This document shows, one piece after another, positions 6,982 through 14,886 of a stretch of DNA of 64,000 bases (position 1 is its first letter; each line of letters begins with the position of its first letter). Source of the stretch: a virus; IMG/VR virus record IMGVR_UViG_3300012936_000009, positions 1 through 64,000 of that record. One strand, written 5' to 3'. A program made the translations under genes and the position numbers. The notes beneath the pieces are model-generated. The model searched no databases and was not told the DNA's origin. It saw only the letters and a program-made list of their open reading frames with translations.

Positions 6982-7545
6982 TTACCACCAACCCGGAATA
7001 TTTCTTCCGAACATCTTAGTTAAACGACACGACCAGTACCCTGGCGCTGTCTTGTCTGTTTTATCAGCGCAGTTGTGTCTATCGCCGAAATTCTTTCTTC
7101 TTTTTTTAGCTTCATCGCTATCACCCATCGCGGTCGACATATCTGAACCAAATGTTACTGGTTTGACTTTTCCAGTTTTTGGATCTCTTACATAGACTTT
7201 CGCTTTCCCTCCACCGGCACGCTGAGCTCCTTTAGCTCCTAAGGTCACTTCACGACCCTTATATTTTGCTTCAATGAGGACAGGAAAATCTAGAGGGACT
7301 AGTTGTCCTTCGTAGTATCCAAACTTTCCTAAATCGTGTTCGACTACAAAATTGTAATCTTGTTCGTTTAAATCTATCAAACCTTGTTCGTAGTAGAAGC
7401 GGGCTTCATTAAAAATAGAGAAGAACTTTTTAGAGCCTGGGCGGAAAACATTTTCTGATATTGGTATTTTATTCCTGTAGTGAAATATAAAATCTTCTGA
7501 GCAAGATTCTAGAACTAACCTTTTTTTAGATTCATTTATCTTCAT
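6982..7545 (-). CDS. Phage protein with RHNC...YWSC C-terminal motif
   Basis: This 187-aa protein begins MKINESKKRLVLES, a possible variant of the tag. The N-terminal half has FNEARFYYEQGLIDLNEQDY. The C-terminal half has IEAKYKGREVTLGAKGAQRAG, KVKPVTFGSD, FGDRHNC and GYWSCRLTKMFG. That combination recurs in marine phage genomes and is often found near head genes, but I know no assigned function. The conserved Cys pair could bind metal. The gene starts 17 bases after the next upstream gene. Confidence 0.7.
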   Translation of the reverse strand: MKINESKKRLVLESCSEDFIFHYRNKIPISENVFRPGSKKFFSIFNEARFYYEQGLIDLNEQDYNFVVEHDLGKFGYYEGQLVPLDFPVLIEAKYKGREVTLGAKGAQRAGGGKAKVYVRDPKTGKVKPVTFGSDMSTAMGDSDEAKKRRKNFGDRHNCADKTDKTAPGYWSCRLTKMFGRNIPGWW

Positions 7546-7562
7546 TAAGAAACTCTCCTAAA

Positions 7563-7802
7563 CTATCTTAATACAGGATCTTGCTTTGTAGACTTGAGTT
7601 TGGGAAGAAAATCTTTCTTTAGTTTAAGAAGCTTTTCAAACTTGACTTTTTGTCTAGCATCTGTGTACAAGACCTGCGGTTTTCTATACTCTCCATTAAT
7701 TAAAAGATCATCAAAATTATAAAATTTTGTCTTAGTTGGTTTAGGACCCGATCCCATTAATAATAGAGAAAAAATCAATAGTAAGAAAATCTCTTTTTGC
7801 AA
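7563..7802 (-). CDS. Small exported protein with signal peptide
   Basis: A TTG start at 7802 is needed to keep the hydrophobic N-terminus (EIFLLLIFSLLLMGSG); AGGATGG lies upstream. The 79-aa product then reads KPTKTKFYNFDDLLINGEY and ends with a basic helix (KLLKLKKDFLPKLKS). The same mature sequence type occurs in other phages, where it is sometimes labelled a lipoprotein, but no lipobox Cys is visible here. A periplasmic or envelope role is inferred from the signal only. Confidence 0.55.
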   Translation of the reverse strand: MQKEIFLLLIFSLLLMGSGPKPTKTKFYNFDDLLINGEYRKPQVLYTDARQKVKFEKLLKLKKDFLPKLKSTKQDPVLR

Positions 7803-7814
7803 ACTCGTACCATC

Positions 7815-8153
7815 CTACATCAATACTTGAATAAGTATTATGCAGAGTGACAAAATTATACACAGAATAGTCTTTAAGGTAAACATGGTCTCTCCGAGAA
7901 GTAACCAAGTCATAATCGGGAAAGCTAAATAAGATATGCCGTATCCGATAAGCCTCACTGACCAAGCGGAAGCAAAGTGAGCATATAGAAATTTAGCTCC
8001 ATAGTATCCACAAATTGATATCGGAATAGAAAGAATAATGCAGATAAGAAAAGTGTCGTAATTCTTGAAATATTCAGAAAACTGGCCATTGGCACTGACC
8101 CAAGCCATCACTTGCAGTATTAAGATTAGTAAAGCACCGTATAGTAAATTCAT
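7815..8153 (-). CDS. Small polytopic membrane protein
   Basis: This 112-aa protein has about four hydrophobic segments (LLYGALLILILQVMAWV, TFLICIILSIPISICGYY, LIGYGISYLAFPIMTWLLL, ILCIILSLCIILIQVLM). It resembles the short membrane proteins common in T4-like marine phages (compact SMR/DUF486-like appearance). Start ATG 8153 overlaps the stop of the upstream gene (TAATG). Function unknown; candidates include envelope remodelling or exclusion. Confidence 0.65.
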   Translation of the reverse strand: MNLLYGALLILILQVMAWVSANGQFSEYFKNYDTFLICIILSIPISICGYYGAKFLYAHFASAWSVRLIGYGISYLAFPIMTWLLLGETMFTLKTILCIILSLCIILIQVLM

Positions 8154-8308
8154 TAACCACTCTCAGATAGCTCTTCCTCAGGGACAGACTCTATTCTGCC
8201 ATCAAAAATGACGTTATAAAAAATTCCGGCAAACGTCTTTATTCCAGAGACTACCACTCCAATTCGACCTCGAAGATCAACTACGATGTCTTTTTCTTTG
8301 AACTTCAT
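8153..8308 (-). CDS. Small KOW/SH3-like protein
   Basis: This 51-aa frame (ATG 8308 to TAA 8153) is locked between its neighbours by ATGA and TAATG overlaps. The sequence KEKDIVVDLRGRIGVVVSG, then FYNVIFDGRIESVPEEEL, has the alternating beta pattern of small KOW/SH3 barrels. It may bind nucleic acid or protein. No family is assigned. Confidence 0.6.
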   Translation of the reverse strand: MKFKEKDIVVDLRGRIGVVVSGIKTFAGIFYNVIFDGRIESVPEEELSESG

Positions 8309-9306
8309 CTTAATATATGGGTCGAACTCTCTATTTGAGAAGAGTTTGATTGAATTATAAATTCAGATTTGTTTCTAAACTCTTTTAAATTTAAAGAACC
8401 TGAATATGAACAAGCACTAGAAAGTTGCTTCTTCATCAAAGATATAATATCAATAATACTGCCTTTGTAAGGAATAGTAGTAGAAACTCCCTCTACAGAG
8501 TTGTGACTTCCCTTCCAGTCTCTTTGAGCTTCAATAGAAGCCATTCCTCTGTATACCTTATATTTTTTACCATCAGATGAAGCAAAAACCTCGCCAGGAG
8601 ATTCATCGGTCCCAGCGAACATTGAACCGCACATAATTAAATCAGCGCCTCCAGCGATCGCCTTTGCCACATCTCCCGTTGTTCTCATACCACCATCTGC
8701 AATTATCAAAGAGTCCCTATCAGTCTTGGAGCAGTCAATTACACTTTGTAAGGTTGGAACTCCGTGACCAGTTTGAATCCTTGTAGAACAAATAGAACCA
8801 CCGCCGATACCCACTCTAATACTGTCAGCTCCCCAGTCTGATAAATCATTGAAACCTTCTAAGGTTGCAACGTTGCCAGCCATTATGTGAACAGATTTTC
8901 CAAACTTACTTCTCAGCTTTCCTAAAGCATCTTTCATTAGGATGTGGTGACCGTGAGCGACATCGACGCAAAAATATCTAATCCCTACTTCGTATAACGC
9001 CGAAGCGCGATCTATGAAATCTCCCGAAACTCCAATTGCGGTAGCCGGAAAAGCTCCTTTGGAGATAGAGTTTTTAGCTAATAGAACTTGCTCTTCTATC
9101 GTGTTGTATCGATGAATAACTCCCATGCCTCCGCAATTAAACATCTCTACAGCCATATCTACTTCCGTGACGGTGTCCATCGGGCTAGAGATAAATGGAC
9201 AACTCAATCCCAAAGAAGGAACGGAAAGATCAATCTCTTTCCTAGATTGGATTTCAGAATATTTCGGAACTAGCAAAACATCATCAAATGTTATTGTTTC
9301 TCTCAT
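8305..9306 (-). CDS. IMP dehydrogenase / GMP reductase family enzyme
   Basis: The 333-aa length fits the TIM barrel without CBS domains. Visible family motifs are [14 protein letters not shown] (6-19), SPMDTVTE (41-48), MAGNVAT (142-148), the catalytic loop [11 protein letters not shown] with Cys173, [20 protein letters not shown] and [14 protein letters not shown]. The flap and C-terminus ([29 protein letters not shown]) look more like GMP reductase (VEVPYKG, STCTYVGA) than IMPDH. Either reaction would rebalance purine nucleotides toward phage DNA synthesis. The choice between GuaC and GuaB activity is uncertain. Confidence 0.8.
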   Translation of the reverse strand: MRETITFDDVLLVPKYSEIQSRKEIDLSVPSLGLSCPFISSPMDTVTEVDMAVEMFNCGGMGVIHRYNTIEEQVLLAKNSISKGAFPATAIGVSGDFIDRASALYEVGIRYFCVDVAHGHHILMKDALGKLRSKFGKSVHIMAGNVATLEGFNDLSDWGADSIRVGIGGGSICSTRIQTGHGVPTLQSVIDCSKTDRDSLIIADGGMRTTGDVAKAIAGGADLIMCGSMFAGTDESPGEVFASSDGKKYKVYRGMASIEAQRDWKGSHNSVEGVSTTIPYKGSIIDIISLMKKQLSSACSYSGSLNLKEFRNKSEFIIQSNSSQIESSTHILR

Positions 9307-9563
9307 TTTTTAACTCTTTCGTACTCTGAAGCTACACAGTATTTGTACATTTTGTCTCCCGAAAGGACATCGACTACCATTTTAATTTCAGCATACTTAG
9401 CCGCTTTTTTCAACCATGGCTTTAAATCATATAAGATATCAGAGATATTTTTCTCGTATGGCCCTTTTGTAACTATCCCTACAGAACCGACTTCCATTTC
9501 ATTATAAAAAGTGCTAGAATCTTCTCTAACTCTTTTTACGATATCATTCTTTTTTATCAGCAT
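9303..9563 (-). CDS. Small unknown protein
   Basis: This 86-aa protein overlaps its downstream neighbour by 4 bases. The segment EVGSVGIVTKGPYEKN is compatible with a small SH3/KOW-like barrel, followed by a Lys/Tyr-rich C-terminus. It is not recognised. Confidence 0.5.
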   Translation of the reverse strand: MLIKKNDIVKRVREDSSTFYNEMEVGSVGIVTKGPYEKNISDILYDLKPWLKKAAKYAEIKMVVDVLSGDKMYKYCVASEYERVKK

Positions 9564-9838
9564 GAGTCTTTCATTAGAGAATATAATGTCTCTCTGGAAT
9601 TTGTAACGGCGGCGATGTTCTCTAAAACCTTCTCCAAGAGTTCCCTATCATCTGAAAAGATGCGATGAGCCCAATACCTATAAACAGAAACTTCATAGAT
9701 CTCATCGGGTTTCTTGAACCTCTGTATCTCTTTTATCCACTCTATGATGTCTTCCTTAGATTCACTCTTCAATATAGCAGGGCATTTTCCCGAAGGGACT
9801 AGAACTCTGCTTTTAGTAAATTCAAAAAAATTTTCCAT
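9557..9838 (-). CDS. Small unknown protein
   Basis: This 93-aa soluble protein is charged and probably helical (KEDIIEWIKEIQRF, RELLEKVLENIAAV). Its ATG overlaps the stop of the deformylase gene at 9838, so the two are probably co-translated. No family recognised. Confidence 0.5.
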   Translation of the reverse strand: MENFFEFTKSRVLVPSGKCPAILKSESKEDIIEWIKEIQRFKKPDEIYEVSVYRYWAHRIFSDDRELLEKVLENIAAVTNSRETLYSLMKDSC

Positions 9839-10443
9839 TACTTTTTCTTACCTTTTCTTAAAAGCCTCTTTCTCTTTCTAGTTTTCAAAGACTTTATTTT
9901 AGATTTTTCTTCTTTTTCTTTTTGGCTAGTTTGGTTTCTACTTAACTTAATTTTTGACACTTTTTTGATAATCCTATTCTTCCTAAGCTGAGATAGTTTA
10001 TCTATAGTCAAAACACCGTTCAAATGATCAATCTCGTGTTGGATACAAGCAGCGGTTAATCCAGAGAATTTTTTGTTATATTCTTCTCCGTCTAAATTTT
10101 TCCAAAAAACTTCAATCTCGGAAAACCTCTCCACTTCTACAGACAACCAAGGAAGGGAAAAACAAGACTCTGGAGATTTATTTTTACTAGACAGGAAATT
10201 AAAAGTAGGATTGATCATCAGTAAAGATTCTGAGCATCCTTCTTTTTCTGATAAGATCTTCTCATTTATCACGATTACATTAACATTGAATCCAATTTGA
10301 GGAGCTGAAAGGCCGTATCCACCAGATACGTTAAAAGTGTCTAACAAATCTTTAGCAATTTCTATGTCTGAATCGAAATTAAAATCTCGAGAAACGCAAT
10401 TGAGTTTTTTATCTGGCCACTCTAAAATTCTTCTATAAACCAT
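9838..10443 (-). CDS. def: Peptide deformylase
   Basis: All three deformylase motifs are visible in the 201-aa product: GYGLSAPQ (43-50), ESCFS with metal-ligand Cys94, and QHEIDH with His136, Glu137 and His140. The enzyme removes the formyl group from new polypeptides and is common in large phages. The start is ATG 10443, which follows AAAGG; a longer frame to 10494 would overlap a small upstream gene. Residues 165-201 form a Lys/Arg-rich tail not typical of host deformylases, perhaps for ribosome or nucleic acid contact. Confidence 0.88.
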   Translation of the reverse strand: MVYRRILEWPDKKLNCVSRDFNFDSDIEIAKDLLDTFNVSGGYGLSAPQIGFNVNVIVINEKILSEKEGCSESLLMINPTFNFLSSKNKSPESCFSLPWLSVEVERFSEIEVFWKNLDGEEYNKKFSGLTAACIQHEIDHLNGVLTIDKLSQLRKNRIIKKVSKIKLSRNQTSQKEKEEKSKIKSLKTRKRKRLLRKGKKK

Positions 10444-10444
10444 A

Positions 10445-10597
10445 TTAAACCTTTGAAACTCTCCACGAGAGATAGCAAACACACGCAGTAGCAAAATTTA
10501 AAAAAGCTAAGTCCTTACTGATGAAATAAAAGCTATAAACACAAAAAACTATATTTAAGACTGAGCAAGGCAACATAGTTTTGTTTAGAAAATTCAT
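10445..10597 (-). CDS. Small membrane protein (50 aa)
   Basis: The frame starts at ATG 10597, overlapping the previous stop (TGATG), and its TAA ends one base before the deformylase ATG. It therefore fits its slot precisely. The product has two hydrophobic stretches (LPCSVLNIVFCVYSFYFI and LAFLNFATACVCYLSW), so it is probably a two-helix membrane peptide. It is not recognised and may be overlooked in automated annotation because of its size. Confidence 0.5.
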   Translation of the reverse strand: MNFLNKTMLPCSVLNIVFCVYSFYFISKDLAFLNFATACVCYLSWRVSKV

Positions 10598-10926
10598 CAA
10601 GTTTCAGTCTTCTTCCTAGTTCTTCGCCTAGTAGTTTTAGGTTTAGTAACCGGTTTCTTCTCAGGTTTAACTTCCGCTTCAGACTCTGCTTCGGGCTCAA
10701 CTTTTTTAGTTTTTCTGGAAACCTTAGGTTTTTCCGGTTTCTTAATTTCTTCTACTTTTCTCTCTTCTGCAATAGGTTCATCGGGAAAATATTTTTCTTT
10801 AGGAACAGTGAGATTTTTACTGATGCAATACTCCCTTAATTCCTCGTCTGAAGTTACTCCAATTTCCTTGAAAAACTTTTCCAGTTTAATATTTCCTCTA
10901 GCAATAAACCTTTCGAATGAATACAT
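10597..10926 (-). CDS. Unknown protein with Lys/Pro-rich tail
   Basis: In this 109-aa protein, residues 1-55 look folded (FERFIARGNIKLEKFFKEIG, EELREYCISKNLTVPK). The rest is a low-complexity K/E/P tail ending RRRTRKKTET. The tail may bind DNA. It lies 9 bases after the helix-turn-helix gene. Not recognised. Confidence 0.55.
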   Translation of the reverse strand: MYSFERFIARGNIKLEKFFKEIGVTSDEELREYCISKNLTVPKEKYFPDEPIAEERKVEEIKKPEKPKVSRKTKKVEPEAESEAEVKPEKKPVTKPKTTRRRTRKKTET

Positions 10927-10935
10927 TTTTTCTCC

Positions 10936-11214
10936 TTAAATCATCGATTCTTCTTCTAAGTATGAAGCAACACACTCTTGGAATCTTGGATCTCGAGCGA
11001 CTTTCATGATGTCTGTATCATCCATGTCATACAGTTCACAAACTCCGACAGCCATTTTCTTCATAGCTTCTAGTAAAATATTTCTAGCCGCAGAATGTTT
11101 CATCTTAAAACCACGGCTAGTCATTTCTTCTGCAATGTCTTTATAACTCATGCCTCCTGTTTTAATAACAGTAGCATATCCGTTTTCCGACTTGTAACCT
11201 TTAGGCATACTCAT
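10936..11214 (-). CDS. Small HTH protein, possibly a detached sigma region 4-like partner
   Basis: The 92-aa protein contains MSYKDIAEEMTSRGFKMKH then SAARNILLEAMKKMA (about 22-55), the spacing of a sigma-70 region 4-type helix-turn-helix (compare LEEIA...VS...R.IL..AL.KL). It is common beside sigma factors in T4-like marine phages. Its start overlaps the stop of the sigma gene (ATGA) with AGGAGG inside the sigma C-terminal codons, so the two should be made together. Because that sigma lacks region 4.2, this protein may supply the missing contact, as gp33 assists gp55 in T4. That role is inference. Confidence 0.55.
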   Translation of the reverse strand: MSMPKGYKSENGYATVIKTGGMSYKDIAEEMTSRGFKMKHSAARNILLEAMKKMAVGVCELYDMDDTDIMKVARDPRFQECVASYLEEESMI

Positions 11215-11978
11215 TTAGCGTCCCTCCTAATTTCCTTTACTTCATCTTTAGATAAAGAAAAATCTTGTTTATCGTTTTCGTTAGACTCTCCAATACCAAA
11301 CCTCAAACGAATAATGTTTTCCTCTCGGCTTGTTAGAGTCTTTAAGGCAGTTCTCATGACTCCTTTTATTTTTACAGAATCCAAAACGTCTTCTACAGAA
11401 GTTGAACGCTCGTCGGGAATGATTTCAGCTATCTTTCTACCGGCACCACCTGACCTATCTCTTACGCTAGCGTCTAGCGACATTTGAGTTGAGCATTTTA
11501 TCATAGACATAAGAGTGCTGGTAGGAATTCCGAGGGCTTCCGAAACTTCATCGTAAGAAGGCTTCTGACCAAATTCATCTTCGAAGTCTCTTACCATCTC
11601 GTTCATCTTCCACAAAAGATTTCTAGTGTGAGCTGGCAACTTAATATCAGAAGCGTGGCTAGCTACGTGAGTTCTAACTGACTGTTTAATCCACCAGTAA
11701 GCGTATGTACTAAACTTGAAACCTTTTCTCCAGTCAAACCTGTCAACAGCTTTGATTAAACCCATGTTAGATTCTTGAATCAAGTCTTCTAAAGAACATC
11801 CTTTCTGCTGGTATTTTTTAGCAATAGAGATAGCCAATCTAAGATTAGATTGAATCATCTCATTTTTAGCTCTTGAATCTCCAGCTTCAATTCTTTTAGC
11901 TAAATCAATCTCTTGTTCTCTGGTGAGAAGGGGATATTTGCCAACTTTGACGAAGTATGTTTGTAACGCTTCTGACAT
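11211..11978 (-). CDS. RNA polymerase sigma factor lacking region 4.2
   Basis: The 255-aa protein has region 1.2 (YFVKVGKYPLLTREQEIDLA), region 2 (SNLRLAISIAKKYQQKGCSL, DLIQESNMGLIKAVDRFDW, FSTYAYWWIKQSVRTHV), region 3 (GQKPSYDEVSEALGI) and region 4.1 (LTSREENIIRLRFGIGE). It stops in the first helix of 4.2 (DFSLSKDEVKEIRRDAK), so the -35 recognition helix is absent. T4 gp55 also lacks region 4 and needs gp33 and the sliding clamp. It probably directs late transcription. A candidate promoter lies just upstream (12006-12034). Confidence 0.88.
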   Translation of the reverse strand: MSEALQTYFVKVGKYPLLTREQEIDLAKRIEAGDSRAKNEMIQSNLRLAISIAKKYQQKGCSLEDLIQESNMGLIKAVDRFDWRKGFKFSTYAYWWIKQSVRTHVASHASDIKLPAHTRNLLWKMNEMVRDFEDEFGQKPSYDEVSEALGIPTSTLMSMIKCSTQMSLDASVRDRSGGAGRKIAEIIPDERSTSVEDVLDSVKIKGVMRTALKTLTSREENIIRLRFGIGESNENDKQDFSLSKDEVKEIRRDAK

Positions 11979-12005
11979 CTTTTTTCCTTGCTCCTTTTTT
12001 ATTTT

Positions 12006-12034
12006 ATTATACCATATAGAAAATTAATTTGCAC
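12006..12034 (-). promoter_or_regulatory. Promoter before the sigma gene
   Basis: Read on the minus strand: GTGCAA, 17 bases, TATAAT, with an extended -10 (TGG before TATAAT). It lies in the 55-base gap before the sigma gene, whose ATG follows an AAAGGAG site. The -10 is perfect; the -35 is weak (3/6 to TTGACA). Confidence 0.5.
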
Positions 12035-12309
12035 TACTTTCTAAAAAAATTTTCGTGTGCTCTTTTTCTCCTTTGCCTTTGATCTACTTCTCTCTGGATG
12101 TAACAGATTTCTCGTTCTATAATCTTAGAAGACTTATCATCTTTTTTGGATCTAGATAACCTGAGATTTTTGTTTAGTCTATCGCTAAGAGATCTTATTT
12201 CATCATCACTCTTGTGAGCTAATTCCTCCCAATTGACGTTGATAATAACGATGGGATCGTTTCTCCGATCCTTCTTTTCTGGCTTTCTACTATTTCTGCT
12301 ATTTTTCAA
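12034..12309 (-). CDS. Small basic unknown protein
   Basis: The likely start is TTG 12309, preceded by CAGGAG and overlapping the groEL stop by 11 bases; a TTG at 12333 is also open. The product of about 91 aa is strongly basic at both ends (NSRNSRKPEKKDRRN; RQRRKRAHENFFRK) with a helical charged centre, so nucleic acid binding is possible. Not recognised. Confidence 0.5.
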   Translation of the reverse strand: MKNSRNSRKPEKKDRRNDPIVIINVNWEELAHKSDDEIRSLSDRLNKNLRLSRSKKDDKSSKIIEREICYIQREVDQRQRRKRAHENFFRK

Positions 12310-13882
12310 GATTCTTCTCCTGGTTTTTAACAACTGCCGCGCAACCGACAGAGAGCAAGTTTAAAGCTGCGCTTGTAGCATTTTCAAGCGCGCTGATAGA
12401 TACCTTAACTGGATCAATAATACCTTCTTTCATAATATTTGAAATTTTTCCAGTACTTGCATCGTATCCAAAATTGTTTTTTGAAGACTTTAATTTCTCT
12501 AAGATAACTTCTGGTACATCACCAGCGTTTTTAGAAATCTGATAAACTGGCATCTTAAGAGCTTGTGAAAGTATTTGATAACCTATGTCTTTCTTTTTGG
12601 AAATACTTTCGGAAATTCTAAACATAGCTGTTCCGCCTCCTGGGATTATTCCATCTTCTAGCGCAACTCGTGTTGCATTCACAGCGTCATCTACTCTGTC
12701 TCTCCTTTCGTTAACCTCACTTTCCGTCGAGCCCCCTACATAAATTACAGCAACTCCACTAGTCATTCTCTTTCTTCTACGATCTAAAACATTTCTTTCA
12801 TCTATAGAAACATTCGGTTCATCAGCCCTCAATGTGATAGAAGAAATTCTCTGACTAACTAGCTCTTCATTGGAATCGCAATCTACAAAAACGCTCTTAT
12901 CTTTGTATGCTTTGAAGTTCTTGCAACTTCCCAACCTATCGAACAAAGATCCTTTCGGCCAATCCTCAGTATTCTCGTGGATCAACTGAGCTCCTAAAAC
13001 AGCTGCTAGATCTTCCAACGCTTGTTCCCTGGCAATACCAAACTCCGGAGGCCTTAAAACGCAACATTTGAGATTTCCTTTAGATTTATTAAGAATCAAA
13101 CCTTGAAGCGCCTCTCCGGAAACGTCGTTTGCTATAATAACCAGAGGTCGGTCTTTTCTGACGACTTCTTCTAAGACAGGCATGATACTCTTCATGTTTG
13201 TGATATTTTGGTTAGTCAAAAGAATAAAAGGGTTTTTGAAATCTACAGACTGCTTAGATTGATTATTTACAAAATAAGGAGAAATATAACCTCTATCGAT
13301 TTGATATCCGTCAACTAGAACCAATTCAGTGTTGTATCCCTTAGAATTCTCTACGGAAACATAGCCATGAACACCGACTTTACTAACTGCTTCAGAGATG
13401 ATCTCTCCTAAAGATTCTTCTCCGTTCGCAGAAATAGTGGCCACGTTCTTTAAATCTTTCTCGTTCCTAATATCAACCGCTGATTCCTTGAGCAAATTTA
13501 TAGAAAAATCCTTAGCCTCTAAAAGAGACTCTCTTAGATCTCTTATGTTTCCACCGGTCGAAAGGTACTTTATTCCCTGTTCAAATATGGCTTGCGCCAA
13601 AACGGTTGACGTAGTCGTACCATCTCCCGCTATTTCGGCAGTTTGCCTCGCTGCTTCTTTCACAACTTGAGCGCCGAGGTTTTCAAATCTATCAACTAAA
13701 TTGATAGCTTCCGCTACAGTAACACCGTCTTTAGTTAATATAGGAGGAGCATCTTCAACTTCTATCAAAACGTTTTGACCGCGGGGTCCCATTGTTATCT
13801 TCACAGCGTTAGAGAGTTTTCCTACACCATCTAAAAGAGAAGATCTTAATTCATCTGAATATCTTAAAATTCTTTTTTGCAT
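12299..13882 (-). CDS. groEL: GroEL-type chaperonin
   Basis: This 527-aa protein is collinear with GroEL. Visible features are LSNAVKITMGPRGQNVLIE, the nucleotide-binding AGDGTTTSTVLA (about 85-96), apical-domain VDGYQIDRGYISPYFVN, RVDDAVNATRVALEDGIIPGGG and the final equatorial SALENATSAALNLLSV. It lacks the GGM-rich C-terminal tail. Phage GroELs are known in large phages and may fold capsid proteins without GroES. No convincing GroES/gp31 gene is visible in this window. Activity seems likely since the ATP motifs are intact. Confidence 0.92.
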   Translation of the reverse strand: MQKRILRYSDELRSSLLDGVGKLSNAVKITMGPRGQNVLIEVEDAPPILTKDGVTVAEAINLVDRFENLGAQVVKEAARQTAEIAGDGTTTSTVLAQAIFEQGIKYLSTGGNIRDLRESLLEAKDFSINLLKESAVDIRNEKDLKNVATISANGEESLGEIISEAVSKVGVHGYVSVENSKGYNTELVLVDGYQIDRGYISPYFVNNQSKQSVDFKNPFILLTNQNITNMKSIMPVLEEVVRKDRPLVIIANDVSGEALQGLILNKSKGNLKCCVLRPPEFGIAREQALEDLAAVLGAQLIHENTEDWPKGSLFDRLGSCKNFKAYKDKSVFVDCDSNEELVSQRISSITLRADEPNVSIDERNVLDRRRKRMTSGVAVIYVGGSTESEVNERRDRVDDAVNATRVALEDGIIPGGGTAMFRISESISKKKDIGYQILSQALKMPVYQISKNAGDVPEVILEKLKSSKNNFGYDASTGKISNIMKEGIIDPVKVSISALENATSAALNLLSVGCAAVVKNQEKNLEK

Positions 13883-13883
13883 T

Positions 13884-14078
13884 TTAACCTTTTAAAATTT
13901 TTGGCTTACTAGCACTTTCTATAATGTGGGCCGGAAGATTTTGAACCTGCCTCTTAGAACCCGTGATAGAGTTCTCAGCAATGAATAAATCTCCAAACTT
14001 ATAAACCACTTCTTGTTCGTTTATCACCTTGCTAGCCCTTAAAAAGGCTTGCGCTTCTTTACTTAAAACTACCTTCAT
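13884..14078 (-). CDS. Small unknown protein next to groEL
   Basis: I choose ATG 14078, which follows GAGGG; a TTG at 14093 is possible. The 64-aa product (KVVLSKEAQAFLRASKVINE, VVYKFGDLFIAENSITGS) lies 1 base before groEL, so it is co-translated with it. It is too short for GroES or gp31 and shows no mobile-loop signature, so I do not call it a co-chaperonin. Confidence 0.5.
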   Translation of the reverse strand: MKVVLSKEAQAFLRASKVINEQEVVYKFGDLFIAENSITGSKRQVQNLPAHIIESASKPKILKG

Positions 14079-14886
14079 TAGAAATTCCCTCAAAAGTCTT
14101 CACATATTTAAGCCATGATTTCTCGTTGACCATACTGTTGAAATTAAGTTCGGAAAACCTTTCTCTGACTGTTTCAAAATCTCGATTAGAATCTCCAATA
14201 ATAATACTTGAAACATCTTGGGGGTTTCTAAAACTTATTAAAAGTCTATTCCTTTCATACGTTTCCCTATTAGAGTCTCTCTTTTCAAGAAACTCTTTCA
14301 AAGCCGAATCATTGAGTGCTAGCTTTGCAGCAGTTTTATCACCAACCTTCGGTATCCCAGGAATATTGTCTGAGCTATCTCCTCTTAGAGATTTCCAAGT
14401 CAAGTAATCATATTCTGGAGCTTCTCTCATTTTCTTTGTAATGGGATTATATAACTCGCAATTTTCATGTTCTTGAAGCAGTTGTATGAAATCGGTATCA
14501 GAAGATACTACTACGCAGTTGTCTTTTAGGTGCTTTTCTAAAACCAAGTAAGCTATTAAATCATCTGCTTCCAAATTCAAATCTCTACACACAATAATCG
14601 GGAAAAAAGAGTCAACGATATTTTCTATGATCCTCTTTTGGGAAAAGAAATTATCATCATGTTCTCTTACTCTATTTTGCTTATAGCCTGGGAGAATTTC
14701 CATTCTATCGCCGGGAGCACCATCCCTAACGAAGTAGCAGATATCGGGATTAAATTTTTCTACCAAAGGCCTTAAACTCCTAAAGAAGGAATACACAATA
14801 GCAGCGTCTCCTTCTCTTGCATATTTTGCAGAGTATCTAGCCCTATAGATTAAATTATTAGCGTCTAAGAGAAGTACTTTCTTCAA
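14059..14886 (-). CDS. FEN-type 5'-3' exonuclease (first copy)
   Basis: The 275-aa protein has the acidic motifs of 5'-3' exonucleases (Pol I N-domain and T4 RNase H family): LLLDANNLIYRARY (5-18), LEADDLIAYLVL, VSSDTDFIQLLQ and GDSSDNIPGIPKVGDKTAAKL (the H3TH DNA-binding motif). It would remove RNA primers or flaps. It starts at TTG and overlaps both neighbours. A second, divergent family member lies at 45798-46757, so the phage encodes two. Confidence 0.85.
   Translation of the reverse strand: MKKVLLLDANNLIYRARYSAKYAREGDAAIVYSFFRSLRPLVEKFNPDICYFVRDGAPGDRMEILPGYKQNRVREHDDNFFSQKRIIENIVDSFFPIIVCRDLNLEADDLIAYLVLEKHLKDNCVVVSSDTDFIQLLQEHENCELYNPITKKMREAPEYDYLTWKSLRGDSSDNIPGIPKVGDKTAAKLALNDSALKEFLEKRDSNRETYERNRLLISFRNPQDVSSIIIGDSNRDFETVRERFSELNFNSMVNEKSWLKYVKTFEGISNEGSFK

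Noticed and set aside
7741-7965. 74-aa minus-strand frame overlapping two genes
   Set aside because: It overlaps the membrane protein and the signal-peptide protein in another frame and has no plausible start signal.
13884-14078. Co-chaperonin (GroES/gp31) next to groEL
   Set aside because: Only 64 aa and without a mobile loop or the GroES beta-barrel pattern.
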